A stretch of DNA of 64,000 nt. Source: Anseranas semipalmata (taxonomy: Eukaryota; Chordata; Aves; Anseriformes; Anseranatidae). Shown piece after piece: positions 13,501-24,200 of this stretch (position 1 is the first letter of the stretch; every line of letters starts with the position of its first letter). A program made the position numbers and the translations under genes. The notes beneath the pieces were generated by a model. The model made no database searches and was not told where the DNA came from. It saw only the letters and a program-made list of their open reading frames with translations. The stretch is from the NCBI GenBank assembly GCA_013399115.1, contig VXAA01000169.1:34465-98464 (forward strand). Reading direction: 5' to 3'.

Positions 13501-16500
13501 TTTTATTTATTACCAGACTGCCAAATATTTCTGTGTGTCTGTTGGACAACTGGAGATACAATGAAACATACTGGAGTTTAATTTGCTGTTACGTGTTGCA
13601 GGAGCATCTTCAGCAGTGTTTGTTTGAAAGTGTGCAATGCATTAATGATGGATGTTGTGATCAAATCCTTCGGAAAGATTTGAAAGATCACTTGAGTCAG
13701 CACTGTAAATTTCGAGAAGAAATGTGCCAGTACTGTAATAAATATGTGATGTTAATTAACATAAAGGTAAGGTTATAAAACATTTCCAGGAATCCATAAC
13801 AAATGTTTGCCCCTTTATAGTGCTGAGTAAAAAGCTTCCAGCATTGCAGTGGGGTTTTATAACTCATGAAACAAAATTTGGCTGAGTAGCTGAAGGAGAA
13901 AGCATAATAAATGTGCTTTAAGTAATACTGATTACTGTTGCTCTCTTAAGAACAACAATGTGATATGGGGCTTGTACATGTATGTTTGTGATTACTTTTT
14001 GCATGCCAGAATTAATAGCTTCCCCCATGTATACTACTTTACAAAAATGCAAACTGTTGCCTTGTTTTTCTTTTTCCGCAGACTCATGAGAAAAATGACT
14101 GTCCTGATTATCCTGTGCCTTGTCTCCAAAACTGCTCACAAATAATTCTGAAAAAGGAGGTACTACTAATTTTTTTCACATGCAAATTGCATACTTCTAT
14201 GAAAACTGGAACTTGCATCATAAACTGCATTGGCTCGCACCAATAAAACTTCATTGCTCCAAGTATTTTCTTTGTTGGTCCTTAAAGTGAAACATGTCCC
14301 ATCTGACAAATGAGGTATTTGGTCACTGCAAAGCACTGTCATTTAGCAGTATGGGAGAATACCTAGCTTGCTTATTGACTCTGAATATTCATTTTCCTCT
14401 TTATGTGATCTGTCATGATATTGGCCTTTATTCACCCTTTATGCAGGTATTCAGATTTTATCAGTGCAATAAGTTACTTAATATTTATTTCATTACAAGT
14501 CTCTCTGTTAATATATACAGATTGAAAAGCATCACGCTGTGTGTCCTGAAACTGAAGTGGACTGTCCGTATAAGCAGTATGGCTGTCTTATAAAGGTACT
14601 GTTTTATAGATCTTTGCTTGTATTGGGGCTGGAATTTGTCTCCCAAACCAATCAGAGTAATTAATCAAAATAACCATTTTTTGGTCTTTCACAATCATTT
14701 CTAGTATTGGCTAAGATGCTACAGTAGAGAACCAGGACTGCCGTTCCCTCAAAAGCACAGAGGGGATGTTTTAAATGCTCGCATCAATAAATTTTTTACC
14801 AGCTTCAAAAATCTGTGCATCTGATTATTTTATTCTTTCACTTCCCCCTCTGCCTCACTAAGGTTAAAAGAGGGAAACTTGCTGAACATGAAAATGGTGC
14901 CCTGAGGGAACACATGCTGCAGATTTTAGACAAGAACTCTAGATTGGAAGAACAAGTAAGTCATATTTAATGAGCACTCTAACAGTTCTTGGCTGCCTGG
15001 AGGACGATACGAGATTTTGCATTTGTTGCTTGTTTTAGCTCAGCTGCACTTTAAAAGACTGTTTTTATTGTCTTAACACACCTCAGAAGTCAGAATAAGC
15101 TCTTCTAGTGAAGTCAGGCAATTAGATGGAAACCTTTTTGTGCTCAGGCACGTATATTCTCCACCAGGCACAACGGGAGGCTCCTTGCCATCACTCAGCT
15201 CATTTGCTTTCAGCCTTTTCTTACAGTTGATACGAGGTTGGTGAATAGAGCATTTTAAGGTTTCAAAGGCCAGTCAGATTGCTTTGAAAAGGAGCCTTTA
15301 GATGCCCAAGTTGTCCCCTCTGTAGAGGCAGCGCAGAGCAGTGCAGAGCCTCCTGCCTAAATCCAAATTAACCCAGTGGCTTACAAAAATCTTGCTTTGC
15401 AAGCTGGGCAATAACAAGTCAGATTTAAGATGCTGGGATGTTCAGTACTTGGCAGTGCTTATCCATGAATTTTGAATTATCTATCTAAGTTAGAGGCTTT
15501 GCATTGTAAACTTTTCTACTTTTTCCTGTACCATCACATGTGTTTTAATGCAACCATTGTGCGTTGTGGTGTGCCTGGAGTTTTTACTCTGTGGTTTTCC
15601 ATCTATAGATATCTGACCTGTACAAGAGCCTGGAATGTAAAGAGATTAAAATCCAGCAGCTAGCAGAAGCTGTTAAAAAGTGTGAGAAAGAATTCAGACA
15701 GTTTACACAACTGTTTGGTAAAAATAGCAACTTGATGGTAAGCACACAGGTGAGACGTTGATTTTACTTTCTTGGCCAATTGCTTTCTTGCATTCTGAAA
15801 TATGTTTATCCAGTTGTCATTGATAGCAAGACAGTAACAAATACTGTTTCCCAGACATTTCACAAGCCCTTCTTGTTTGTTGTTGTTGTTGTTTGTTTTT
15901 TGTTTTTACAATACAGTAAAAACTTTTGTCATTTTAACCAATAAAAAGTTTGGATATCTGATCTGGAAAAAAAAAAACACTGAATAAATGCTCATGGCCA
16001 GATCCCCATGGTAAATAGGAAGGTGTAAATATGAATAAGCAGTGTGAATGGATCTGAATGAGGGATGGTTTCTCAGTCAGTAAATGCCAAATGAGGGAAC
16101 ATTTGGATACGTTCCTAAGGGAGCAGACTACTTTTGGTTGCACGTTGTAGTAGGTATTTCTGACGTGTTGAAGATTTCTTTATTTCAAATGAAATGGCTG
16201 ATTTTATGAATGTCTCCTGTCTCTACTTCCTACCCTCTTCCAATGGCATTAACTGGGAAGGCTCTTGCCAGTCACCTGGATAAGTCTGCCCGTCTGGAAT
16301 CACAGGTGAAACAGTTAATACAGATGGCAAACCAGCAACAAAGTAAATTAGACTTGCGACCCCTGTTTGACACAATTGAAAACGTAAAACAGAAGATTGC
16401 CCTTATGGAGACATATGATCAGCGCTTAGGTATGTTGGGACTTTTGTTTCTTTTCTTCATGGGTTTGGGATTTTTGCTGACGTTGTGGTGGCTAAGTAGA

Positions 16501-17529
16501 GGCTCTGGTACTGCAGTCAGTCAGTTGCAGCTCTTAGCCAGAAAGGACTTTCTTATTCTTGCTTTCTAAGACCAACCTGTCCTACATCCTCCCACCTTCC
16601 CCTGCTCCACGGTGTCACTGCAGGGCCCAGCTACTGAATTCCTGAGGCACTGCAGGGCCGGAGAGCTGGGTTTGGTCAGGCTGGTGCACTGTGATGGTGG
16701 CAGTGGTAGTGTCCATAGTCAGACATTAAATCTGGCTTGCAGTTGATGTTTTTCCTTATTCAACTACCAGTTGCAATTACAATAATAATAATAATAATAA
16801 TAAAAAGTCAACAGCTGTAGTGCTGTTAGGACTAGTTAGCAGTCTGTACTCAGTATTGTTCTTACATATTGTCAGCTTAAGTCTGGTTGCTTTTTGTATC
16901 CAATGTTCTGACAGTTTTATTTTACTGAATGTTTGTTTCTCTTTTTCCCAGTTGTTTTGGAAGGTCAGTCCAGCAAACACGATCTCCAAATTAATATTCA
17001 CAAAGCACAGCTCAATAAAAATGAAGAACGATTTAAGCTTTTGGAAGGCACATGCTACAATGGGAAATTAATTTGGAAAATCACAGACTATAAGATGAAG
17101 AAAAAAGAAGCAGTGGAAGGCCGTGTCCTCTCTATATTCAGCCAGCCTTTTTACACCAGCCGCTGTGGGTACAGGTTATGTGCAAGAGCATATCTGAACG
17201 GGGATGGCTCAGGCAAGGGAACACACGTCTCGCTCTACTTTGTAGTCATGAGAGGCGAGTTTGACTCACTGTTACCTTGGCCTTTCAAGCAAAAAGTTAC
17301 GCTTATGCTTCTGGACCAAAGTGGGAAAAAAAATCACATTGTGGAAATCTTTAGAGCTGACCCCAATAGCAGCAGTTTCAAAAGGCCAGACGGAGAAATG
17401 AATATTGCCTCTGGATGTCCACGCTTTGTGCCACACACGGTTCTGGAGAACACAAAGAATACCTATCTTAAAGATGACACACTGTTTTTAAAAGTAGTTG
17501 TGGATTTAACTGATCTGGAGGAATTGTGA
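7343..17529 (+). CDS. TRAF5: TRAF5, TNF receptor-associated factor 5 (10 coding exons, 557 aa)
   Basis: Cytoplasmic adaptor and RING protein that links TNF-receptor family members (CD40, LTBR, CD27, OX40 in mammals) to NF-kB and JNK signalling; it also dampens gp130/IL-6 signalling in T cells (family knowledge). Coding exons: 7343-7557, 11326-11383, 12650-12751, 13602-13766, 14082-14159, 14521-14595, 14863-14955, 15609-15749, 16261-16429, 16952-17529. Every junction has GT/AG, and the joined frame is open for 558 codons including TGA. Domains: RING about residues 44-83, TRAF-type zinc fingers about 92-235, coiled coil about 237-345, MATH/TRAF-C about 404-550. It resembles human TRAF5 along its whole length, for instance the HNPHQTGCGHRFC core and the KNEERFKLLEGTCYNGKLIW segment. 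The start is the first ATG after the acceptor and matches the family N-terminus. No frameshift or lost zinc ligand was seen, so it looks functional. The 5' non-coding exon was not placed. Confidence 0.97.
9085..10830 (-). mobile_element. CR1 LINE, 5'-truncated, reverse transcriptase remnant
   Basis: An antisense insertion in TRAF5 intron 1. On the - strand a broken reverse transcriptase frame is readable: HKPLGPDGVHPRE upstream, then GDPGNYRAVSP, QHGFIKGKSCL, LDFHKVFDTVPHSIL, SGVPQGSAVGPDLF and the catalytic FADD box (EFADDTEL). The 3' end near 9085 has the CR1 tail pattern (AGAATAGTTCAGTTAGAAGAGACC on the + strand, in two halves). A 338-codon open stretch at 10519-9503 survives, but frames change upstream and the element is 5' truncated, so it is not autonomous. 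The GC-rich 3' part (9300-9900) is compositionally unlike the surrounding intron. Confidence 0.93.
11326..11383 (+). CDS. TRAF5: TRAF5 coding exon 2: end of RING
   Basis: A 58-base exon completing Arg72 and encoding up to residue 91, with RING ligands C80 and D83 in the TCPVD motif. Acceptor TCTAG|AGAATTG and donor GAG|GTAAGT. It is too short for a simple ORF scan and was found by extending the RING frame against the known family sequence. Confidence 0.93.
12650..12751 (+). CDS. TRAF5: TRAF5 coding exon 3: linker and first TRAF zinc finger
   Basis: Encodes 34 residues (92-125) starting VFKDNCCKREVLNL and ending LGRYQ, both characteristic of TRAF5. It supplies the first Cys residues of the zinc-finger array. 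Acceptor TTTACAG|GTATTC and donor CAG|GTTAGT; phase 0 at both ends. Confidence 0.95.
13602..13766 (+). CDS. TRAF5: TRAF5 coding exon 4: TRAF-type zinc fingers
   Basis: Encodes residues 126-180, beginning EHLQQCLFESVQC. It contains repeated Cys/His spacing typical of TRAF-type zinc fingers (HLQQCLF, LSQHCKF, CQYCNK). Acceptor GTTGCAG|GAGCAT and donor AAG|GTAAGG, both phase 0. Confidence 0.95.
14082..14159 (+). CDS. TRAF5: TRAF5 coding exon 5: zinc-finger repeat
   Basis: Encodes 26 residues (181-206) with the CPDYPVPCLQNC motif, the one-finger-per-exon unit of the TRAF zinc-finger array. Acceptor CCGCAG|ACTCAT and donor GAG|GTACTA, phase 0. Confidence 0.94.
14521..14595 (+). CDS. TRAF5: TRAF5 coding exon 6: zinc-finger repeat
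   Basis: Encodes 25 residues (207-231), including HHAVCPETEVDCPYKQYGC, the last clear zinc-finger unit. Acceptor ATACAG|ATTGAA and donor AAG|GTACTG, phase 0. Confidence 0.94.
14863..14955 (+). CDS. TRAF5: TRAF5 coding exon 7: entry to the coiled coil
   Basis: Encodes 31 residues (232-262) with ALREHMLQILDKNSRLEEQ, equivalent to human ALREHMRLVLEKNVQLEEQ, where the TRAF-N coiled coil begins. Acceptor ACTAAG|GTTAAA and donor CAA|GTAAGT. Confidence 0.94.
15609..15749 (+). CDS. TRAF5: TRAF5 coding exon 8: coiled coil, with tandem donors
   Basis: Encodes residues 263-309 of the coiled coil, starting ISDLYKSLECKE. Two in-frame donors exist: ATG|GTAAGC after 15737 and CAG|GTGAGA after 15749. The distal one is preferred because it gives the same length as the human protein between FGKN and ASH. 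Confidence 0.9.
16261..16429 (+). CDS. TRAF5: TRAF5 coding exon 9: coiled coil
   Basis: Encodes residues 310-365 of the coiled coil (ALASHLDKSARLESQVKQL onward to YDQRL). The acceptor GGGAAG|GCT has its pyrimidine tract about 20 bases upstream (16211-16240), with no other AG between. The donor is TTAG|GTATGT, phase 1. Confidence 0.9.
16780..16804 (+). repeat. (AAT)n microsatellite in TRAF5 intron 9
   Basis: Eight tandem AAT units, about 150 bases upstream of the last TRAF5 coding exon. Confidence 0.9.
16952..17529 (+). CDS. TRAF5: TRAF5 coding exon 10: TRAF-C / MATH domain and stop
   Basis: The last coding exon encodes residues 366-557. It carries the receptor-binding MATH beta-sandwich (KLIWKITDYKMKKKEA, FYTSRCGYRLCARAYLNGDG, SLYFVVMRGEFDSLLPWPF, DQSGKKNHIVE, SSSFKRPDGEMNIASGCPRF) and ends in VDLTDLEEL followed by TGA. 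Acceptor TTCCCAG|TTGTTTTG. This is the most conserved part of the gene and identifies TRAF5 rather than TRAF2 or TRAF3. Confidence 0.97.
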
Positions 17530-20260
17530 AAAAAGCACCCAATCAATATGACTGCTTTAACTATTAAGAAATGCTTTCTTCGTGACTACCAGCCATGCAA
17601 TAGCGAATTGCCACTAGTCAAGCTACTGATAATGTTTTGAGGCTTTTGGACTGCGTAACAGATAATGAATTGCCAAAGCATCAGCCTTTCCTTTTTTAAC
17701 CTTTTTTTCAAGACTGCAGTTTCAAGGCAGCTATAAGTCCAGTTTGATGTGAACATGCATTCAATCCAGTGCTTTGATATGGCTAAGTGCAGGCTGGATG
17801 TGAATGCTTGGCTCACATCACAAGACTGGTGTTCCAAGATGAAAATCTTCCTTTAAGCCCTGTGGAGCCCAAGCAGGTCTGTGGGCTACCACTACTCACA
17901 CAAAGTGTGCAAGTGCATTTCGCTTGTCTGAAATGGAAACATTTCAACATTAGCTTATTTGAATCAATGTATCATGATCCCTTGATCTCCTGGATTTTTG
18001 AAGCAGTGAGAAATGGCTTCAGCCAGACATTTGTCAGGGATCTTGCATCCCTTTTTTGTTTCTATTTTCTTTCAAGGAAGCCCAGAGGAAGATGCCAATG
18101 CCTCTTACTTTTCTAGCCTGATATTTCAACTGCATAGAAAGTCACAATAGCTTTGTTAATGTCTTTTCCATTCCTGCCTAGTGCCTTGGGACTGATTTCC
18201 ATTGGTGATCAACATCCACAGTCCCCACCTGAAGACTAAAGAAGTCATATGTGCTTCTCACCTCTCAGGATATGGCCATAAGTGGGGTACTCAGCCAGCC
18301 TGCCAGCTTTTGGCCACACTGCTGGAAGAAGGGGGACAACACTCTCATTTTTGCTCCTCCAGCTGTGCAAAAGAGATGTTTTCCAGCCTACCAGCTCTAC
18401 AGAAGGCAGGAAGAGCTTTGGATATCTGTTTGGGAAAAAGCCCACATAACATGCACCGTTCCCCTCTGCTAGAAGTTTGGGTGTTTGAGAACGAAGGGGG
18501 AAATGGATTAGGGAATGAGGTTTGGGAATGAGGTTGCTGTAGGAACCCGGTTCTCACAGGTAGTGCAGCTCTAGCATTTGTTAAAAGGAGAGAAAGCTGC
18601 TGAGCAATAACTGCTAACTGTGAAGTACTTCTGAAGATCTTCATTTTTATCCCAAGTTCCCTCCATATTGCAAGGGAACGTGTGCATTGTATGTCGTTTA
18701 TTGGAGACACACTAAATATGCCAAGATCAGGCACTGAACAACAAGTAACGAAGAATACATGTGCCTTTTTTAAGCCTTTTGGGTGCTTGTAAGAGGGATG
18801 TAATTTTGCACACTCGGTCATTTTGTTGTTAGAAGTGACAGAATTTTGTGTCTCTCATCTCTTACAGATCAGGTAGCAAAACATTGAAACGTTATCCATT
18901 GCTCCTGCAGTCCAGTGGCAGAGCAAAGCTGGAGCTTTTAAAAAGGATAACAAGAAATCAAGCTGGGTTTAGAGTAAGACTAAACTAGGCAGGATAAAAA
19001 TCAAAATGGGGCACAGACCACAAGGTATAAGGTAGAAAATTCAAGAGGGCAAATGCGGCAAAATCAAAAATGCCTTTTCTGTGCCGAATGTTAGTATTGA
19101 CTGAAATAATATGATTTGGGGATTGACACTAAGATGAAGGCAAAATATCATATTTTATACCTGAAAGCTCATTGCTAGGCATTTACTTTTCCACACAGTT
19201 TCTAGGACATAATTCAGACTCAAATATTTTCAAATTTGAGGGGGCTTAGTTATCTGTATGTCATGGTAAGTTAGCACATCTGGAAACTTTGTTTTCATCT
19301 AGATGTACTTTTTGTTGTACAATGTCAGTACATGCTGGGCCACTGTAGGGGTTTTCGTTGTCCCCAGACAGATGATGAGGGCCAGATTTTATTCTTTGGT
19401 ACCACCATGACTGATTTTTACAGTCCTTTTTTTCCATACAGCAGAGAGAATTAGGCCTCATGTCCTTAACGCTTCGTTACAGAAAGAGTAAGCTTGTTTT
19501 TAAGATGTGGCATTCTAGGACATTAATTCTGAGCCTCTGATGTGGACTTCATGTTGATTGTTACGTTAATATTTGTCATGTAACTTTCAAAGTGGCACAG
19601 CTTGCCTAATAACCACAGATGGAAACATGCCAGCCGCATTTCCTAGGACTCTCCATTGGGTGAACTGTAAAATTAAGAAAGTGATAAAGAACTTGGAGAA
19701 CTGAGGCAAGAGGGCAAGGATGCAGTCTGTATCTGGGCAAATTACCAACCCCCTCTGCTTCTACCACCCCGAGCGTAAAATGGGGATAATAATACTTGCA
19801 GAAGTGTTAGGACTGTTTAAATGTTTGTGAAGAATTTTGAGCATGAAAAGAGCTAAGTATTATTAAAACTCCATTTCTAATTGTTAGAATTGGTGATGGC
19901 GTAGTGATGTGGATAAGTGTTTAGTGTGTTGCTGGACAGAGTTTGAAAGCATGTTCAGTTTTAGGCAGTCCATACTGCAATCTCTCTACTTACCAGTTGG
20001 TTTTATTTTTTTATTTTTTTTTGCCACAAATATTCCTTTTAAAATTTTGAAGCACAAACAATTCATCCTGGGTGATGGCAACATCCCTTTTGAACTACTG
20101 CCTGTTTTATAATGAATTAGTTGAGAAAATTAATTTTTTAAAGACAACCGTATTTAAATCCGTTCGTTTTGTTACAATAGTTGAGAGTTTTATGTTACAA
20201 TTTTAAGCGATTTTTACTACTTGTAAACTGGATTTTAAATTTCATCCCATTCCCAATAAA
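17530..20260 (+). other. TRAF5: TRAF5 3' UTR (inferred extent)
   Basis: About 2.7 kb of AT-rich sequence without a credible coding frame follows the TRAF5 stop. The only canonical AATAAA I find on the + strand is at 20255-20260, just before a run of A. An ATTAAA at 19862 is a possible weaker, earlier signal. The extent is inference from these signals. Confidence 0.55.
20255..20260 (+). terminator. TRAF5: Likely TRAF5 polyadenylation signal AATAAA
   Basis: AATAAA followed by an A run, about 2.7 kb after the TRAF5 stop and about 260 bases before the next CpG island. An internal A tract could mimic a poly(A) tail in cDNA data. Confidence 0.5.
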
Positions 20261-20520
20261 AAAAAAATGTCGTGTAGCATGAATATTTGGGAAAAATGTT
20301 GATGTTGCATGAAAAAGACCAAAAGCCTTTTCAATAATATTGTACGGGGTAAGTAACCAAAAGAGTGTATGATATTTCTACATCAGCACACAGTATGTTT
20401 TTAATGTATTTATTGACCGTTTGTAATTGTTTGGATATCTCTTACTACAATACGGGCGTTTTTCTAGCCGAATGTCATAGCTGTATACGTAAAATAAGGC
20501 CAGAATAAATAATTTTCTGC

Positions 20521-20960
20521 GTGTTCCGGCTGGGCTCGGACAGGCTTGTCGGGGCGCGGGGGGCACGGGGCACGGCGCCTGCAGCCCCCGGGGCAGGAGG
20601 CGGCTCGGCGCGGGCCGGCCGGGCCGTGAGGCGGTGCNNNNNNNNNNNNNNNNNNNNNNNNNNNNNNNNNNNNNNNNNNNNNNNNNNNNNNNNNNNNNNN
20701 NNNNNNNNNNNNNNNNNNNNNNNNNNNNNNNNNNNNNNNNNNNNNNNNNNNNNNNNNNNNGCCGCGCCCCGCCGGGCCCGCTGCTGCGAGCCCCCGGCCC
20801 GGCCGCTGGCTTGCGGCCGCAGCACTGCGGGACCCGGGAGCGCGTCCTCGTCCGCGCCGAGCGCGGCCCGTAACGCGCCGACAGCCTGCGGGGTAGCGAC
20901 TTCGGCAAGGAGGGTTAAAAAATCGCATCAACGCTGGCATCGCGTTCATCGAGGATTGCA
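20521..20960 (+). promoter_or_regulatory. CpG island with assembly gap, probable promoter of the Ser/Arg-Lys-rich gene
   Basis: Very GC- and CpG-rich sequence flanks a run of N at 20638-20760. It starts about 260 bases after the TRAF5 poly(A) signal and ends about 200 bases before the first coding exon of the next gene. No ATG frame inside continues into that gene, so it most likely holds the promoter and a non-coding first exon. The donor site could not be placed with confidence. Confidence 0.7.
20638..20760. other. Assembly gap (123 N)
   Basis: A run of N inside the CpG island. Apparent frames crossing it are meaningless. Confidence 0.99.
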
Positions 20961-21172
20961 CGAAAGCAGGGTTTGGGCCTCAGATTCCTGAGGCAGGAGC
21001 ATGAAAGCCTAAACTTTTGCTTCACCGTCGTGTGAGGCGTGCACTTTGTGAGGATGCCGATGGGGCTGATCTTAGGTGCCTTCTCTCGTTTTCTCTGTCG
21101 CTGCACCACCTTTTTTTCCTGAAAGACTTTTGGAGATGGTGCTATTGAACGTACTTTTGTCTCGTACTAGAT

Positions 21173-21242
21173 ATGGATAACCAGAAGGATGAAAAAAGTA
21201 GGACGCTCTGTGCAACCTCACAAGAAGAGCTGAAGGTCCGAG
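21173..21242 (+). CDS. Ser/Arg-Lys-rich gene, coding exon 1
   Basis: Encodes [19 protein letters not shown] and four more residues. Acceptor GTACTAG ends at 21170; the donor is CGAG|GTAGGC after 21242, phase 1. The ATG has G at +4. Confidence 0.72.
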
Positions 21243-24200
21243 GTAGGCACTGCTAAGCAGTTTCAGTGCAGTGGTGTTGTATGTGTTATGCGCTATCCTT
21301 TGTGTCAGCTACCATGTTTGTAATGTTTACCGTAGTCATTTGCTAATGATAATAGACTGTGGCACACTGGAAGAGTGGAAAAAAACCCTTATCAAAATAT
21401 GGGTTCACCATGTTAAATTTCTGTGAAGAGTCATTTTTGTAGACCATAGTTACTAGCAAGCATGTCACTGTTGCCTCTTGTTTTCCTAAGGAAAAGAAAA
21501 AAGGAAGCGAAAACGTAGTAGAAGCAGATCATCATCTGTTTCATCCACATCATCTTCTAGCGCTACATCCACTTCTTCCTCCTCATCACGCTCGTCAAGG
21601 TCGTCATCTTCAAGTAGCAGAGGTAAGCTACCTACACGTACACCTGATGTTTACCAGTTTTGACAGCACTCCTGGAAACATTTAAAGTATATTTTAAATG
21701 TGGCTAAACCACCACAAAGTGACAATGAGGCTGGAAGAGATATTGGTAAAGTAATAAAATTGGTTAAGATTTTGTTCACCCTCATGTACTGATTTTCAGG
21801 GCCTGGAAGGAAATCCAGCATTCTTGAATGTGCTCCTTTTCCTGACATCAACAAACATTACTAAAAGCCTTCTGGCCAAGTACACCATCCCCTGTGGGCA
21901 CTTAGTCATAGAATCGTAGAATGGTTTGGGTTGGAAGGGACCTTTAAAGATGATCTAGTCCAACCCCCCTGCCATGGGCAGATACTAGATTTCTCACTAG
22001 ACCAGGTTGCTCAAAGCCCCATCCAAGTTGGCCTTGAGCACTTCCAGGGATGGGGCATCCACAGCTTCTCTGGGCAACCTGTTCCAGCGCCTCACCGCCC
22101 TCATTGTAAATTTATTCCTTATATCTGATCTAAATCTACCCTCTTCCAGTTTAATGTCATTAGCCCTCATCTTATCACTACATACCCTTGTAAAAAGTCT
22201 CTCTCCATCTTTCTTATAAACCCCCTTAAAGTATTGAAAGGCTGCAGTGAGGTCTCCCCAGCACCTTCTCTTCTCTATGCTAAACAACCCCAACGCAGCC
22301 TTTCTTCGTAGGAGAAGTGCTCAACCTGTCTGATCATCATTTGACCTGCTCCAACAGGTCCACGTCTTTATTGTGCTGGGGGCCCCAGAGCTAAATGCAG
22401 TAATCCAGGTGTGGGGTCTCACAAGAATGGAGTAGAGGGGGACAATCACCTCCCTTGACCTGCTGGTCACACTTCTTTTTAGGCAGCACGAGATACGGTT
22501 GGCTTTCTGGGCTGCAAGCACACATTGTCCACTCGTGTCTAATTTTTCATCCACCAGTACCCCCAAGGCCATCTCCTCAGAGCTGCTCTCAATTCATTTG
22601 TCACCCAGTCTGTACTGATGTTTGAGTATGCCCTGACCCAGGTGCAGCACCTTGCACTTGGCCTTGTTCAACTTCGTGAGGTTCAGGTGGACCCACTTCT
22701 CAAGCCTGTCCAGGTCCCTCTGCGTGGTATCCCTTCCTTTTGTGTCAACTGCACCGCTCAGCTTCTTGTCGTCTGCAAACTTGCTGAGGCTCCAGTCCAT
22801 CCCACTGTTTATGTCATTAATAAAGATATTAAACAGTACTAACGCAGACCCCTGAGGGGCACCACTTATCACTGATCTCCACCTGGACATTGAGCCATTG
22901 ACCACAACTCGCTGGATGTGGCCATCCAGCCAAATTCCTTATCCACTGAATAGTCCACCCTTCAAATCCATCTGTCTCCAATTTAGAGACATGGATGTTG
23001 TGTGACTGACAAAGGCCTTACAGAAGTCCAGGTAGATGATATCCATCCATCTTCCCTTGTCCACTGATGCAGTCACTCCATCATAGGCCACCAGATTGGT
23101 CAGGCACGATTTGCCCTTGGTGAAGCCATGCTGGCTGTCTCAAGTCACCTCCCTGTCTTTCATATGCCTTAATACAGCTTCCAGGAAGATCTGTTCCATC
23201 ATCTTCCTCAGCATGGAGGTGAGGCTGACTGGTCTGTAGTTCCCCAGGTCTTCCTTTCTACCCTTTTTAAAAACGGGTGTGATGTTTCCCTTTTTCCAGT
23301 CACTGGTGACTTCGCCTGACTGTTACGACTTTTCAAATATGATGGAGAGTGGCTTGGCAACTACATCAGCCAGTTCCTTCAGAATCCTGGGATGCATTTC
23401 ATTGGACACCATAGACTTATGTTCAGGTTCATCAGGTGGTCTCATATCTGCTCTTCACTCACACTGGGAGGGACTTTGCTCCCCCAGTCCCTGCCTTGAG
23501 GTTCAGGGACTTGAGAGATGTGGGAAGAGTGATTTCAAGGAAGACTGAGGCAAAATAATTGTTGAATGCCTCAGCCTTCTCCATGTCTGCTGACACCAGT
23601 TCTCCCACCTTGCTCATCAGAGGGGGTGTGTTCTCTTTAGTCTTCCTTTTCTGGCTAAAGTACCTGCAGAATCTCTTCTTACCAATCTTTGCTCCTTTGC
23701 CAAGTTCATCTGGTGTTACGAAGAGAGAGAGTGTGGCGATAGAATTACCATTTTCATTGTTTCTTCTGACATGCTTGTGCTGCGTTTGTTGTTAGGAGGC
23801 CAGGAGAACAGTGCTTGGGCAGTCTTAACCTAGACTTTTTTAACTTTTGAGCCTGGCTGTGCTCTGCTGTATTCCTATAGCATTATGTTTTGTTTGGAAT
23901 TTATTGTAAAGAAACTGTGGTGCTGGTAGCTTGAAGGCAGTTTGTTGGAAGACTAGTGGGTTGTTTCACAGTCTTTCTAGGTTCATAGTCCCATAGTCAA
24001 AGCTGGTGCTTCAAAATCAACTTCCTCACATACCAGTCGTTGTGTAACCTTTAAAATTTATGATCAGCTAATAGAAGGTGTGAGTTTCTACTTTACAAGA
24101 ACACTTAAAGTTGAAATGGGAGCTGAATAAGTAGGAAAAGTTTTTTCATTTGCCTTGAACAGTGCTAATGTTTTCAAGTGATTTGTCAGCCCCAATAGTA

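Noticed and set aside
20378..20991. Frames of 116-176 codons around the first CpG island
   Set aside because: They cross the N gap, and GC-rich islands give open frames by composition.
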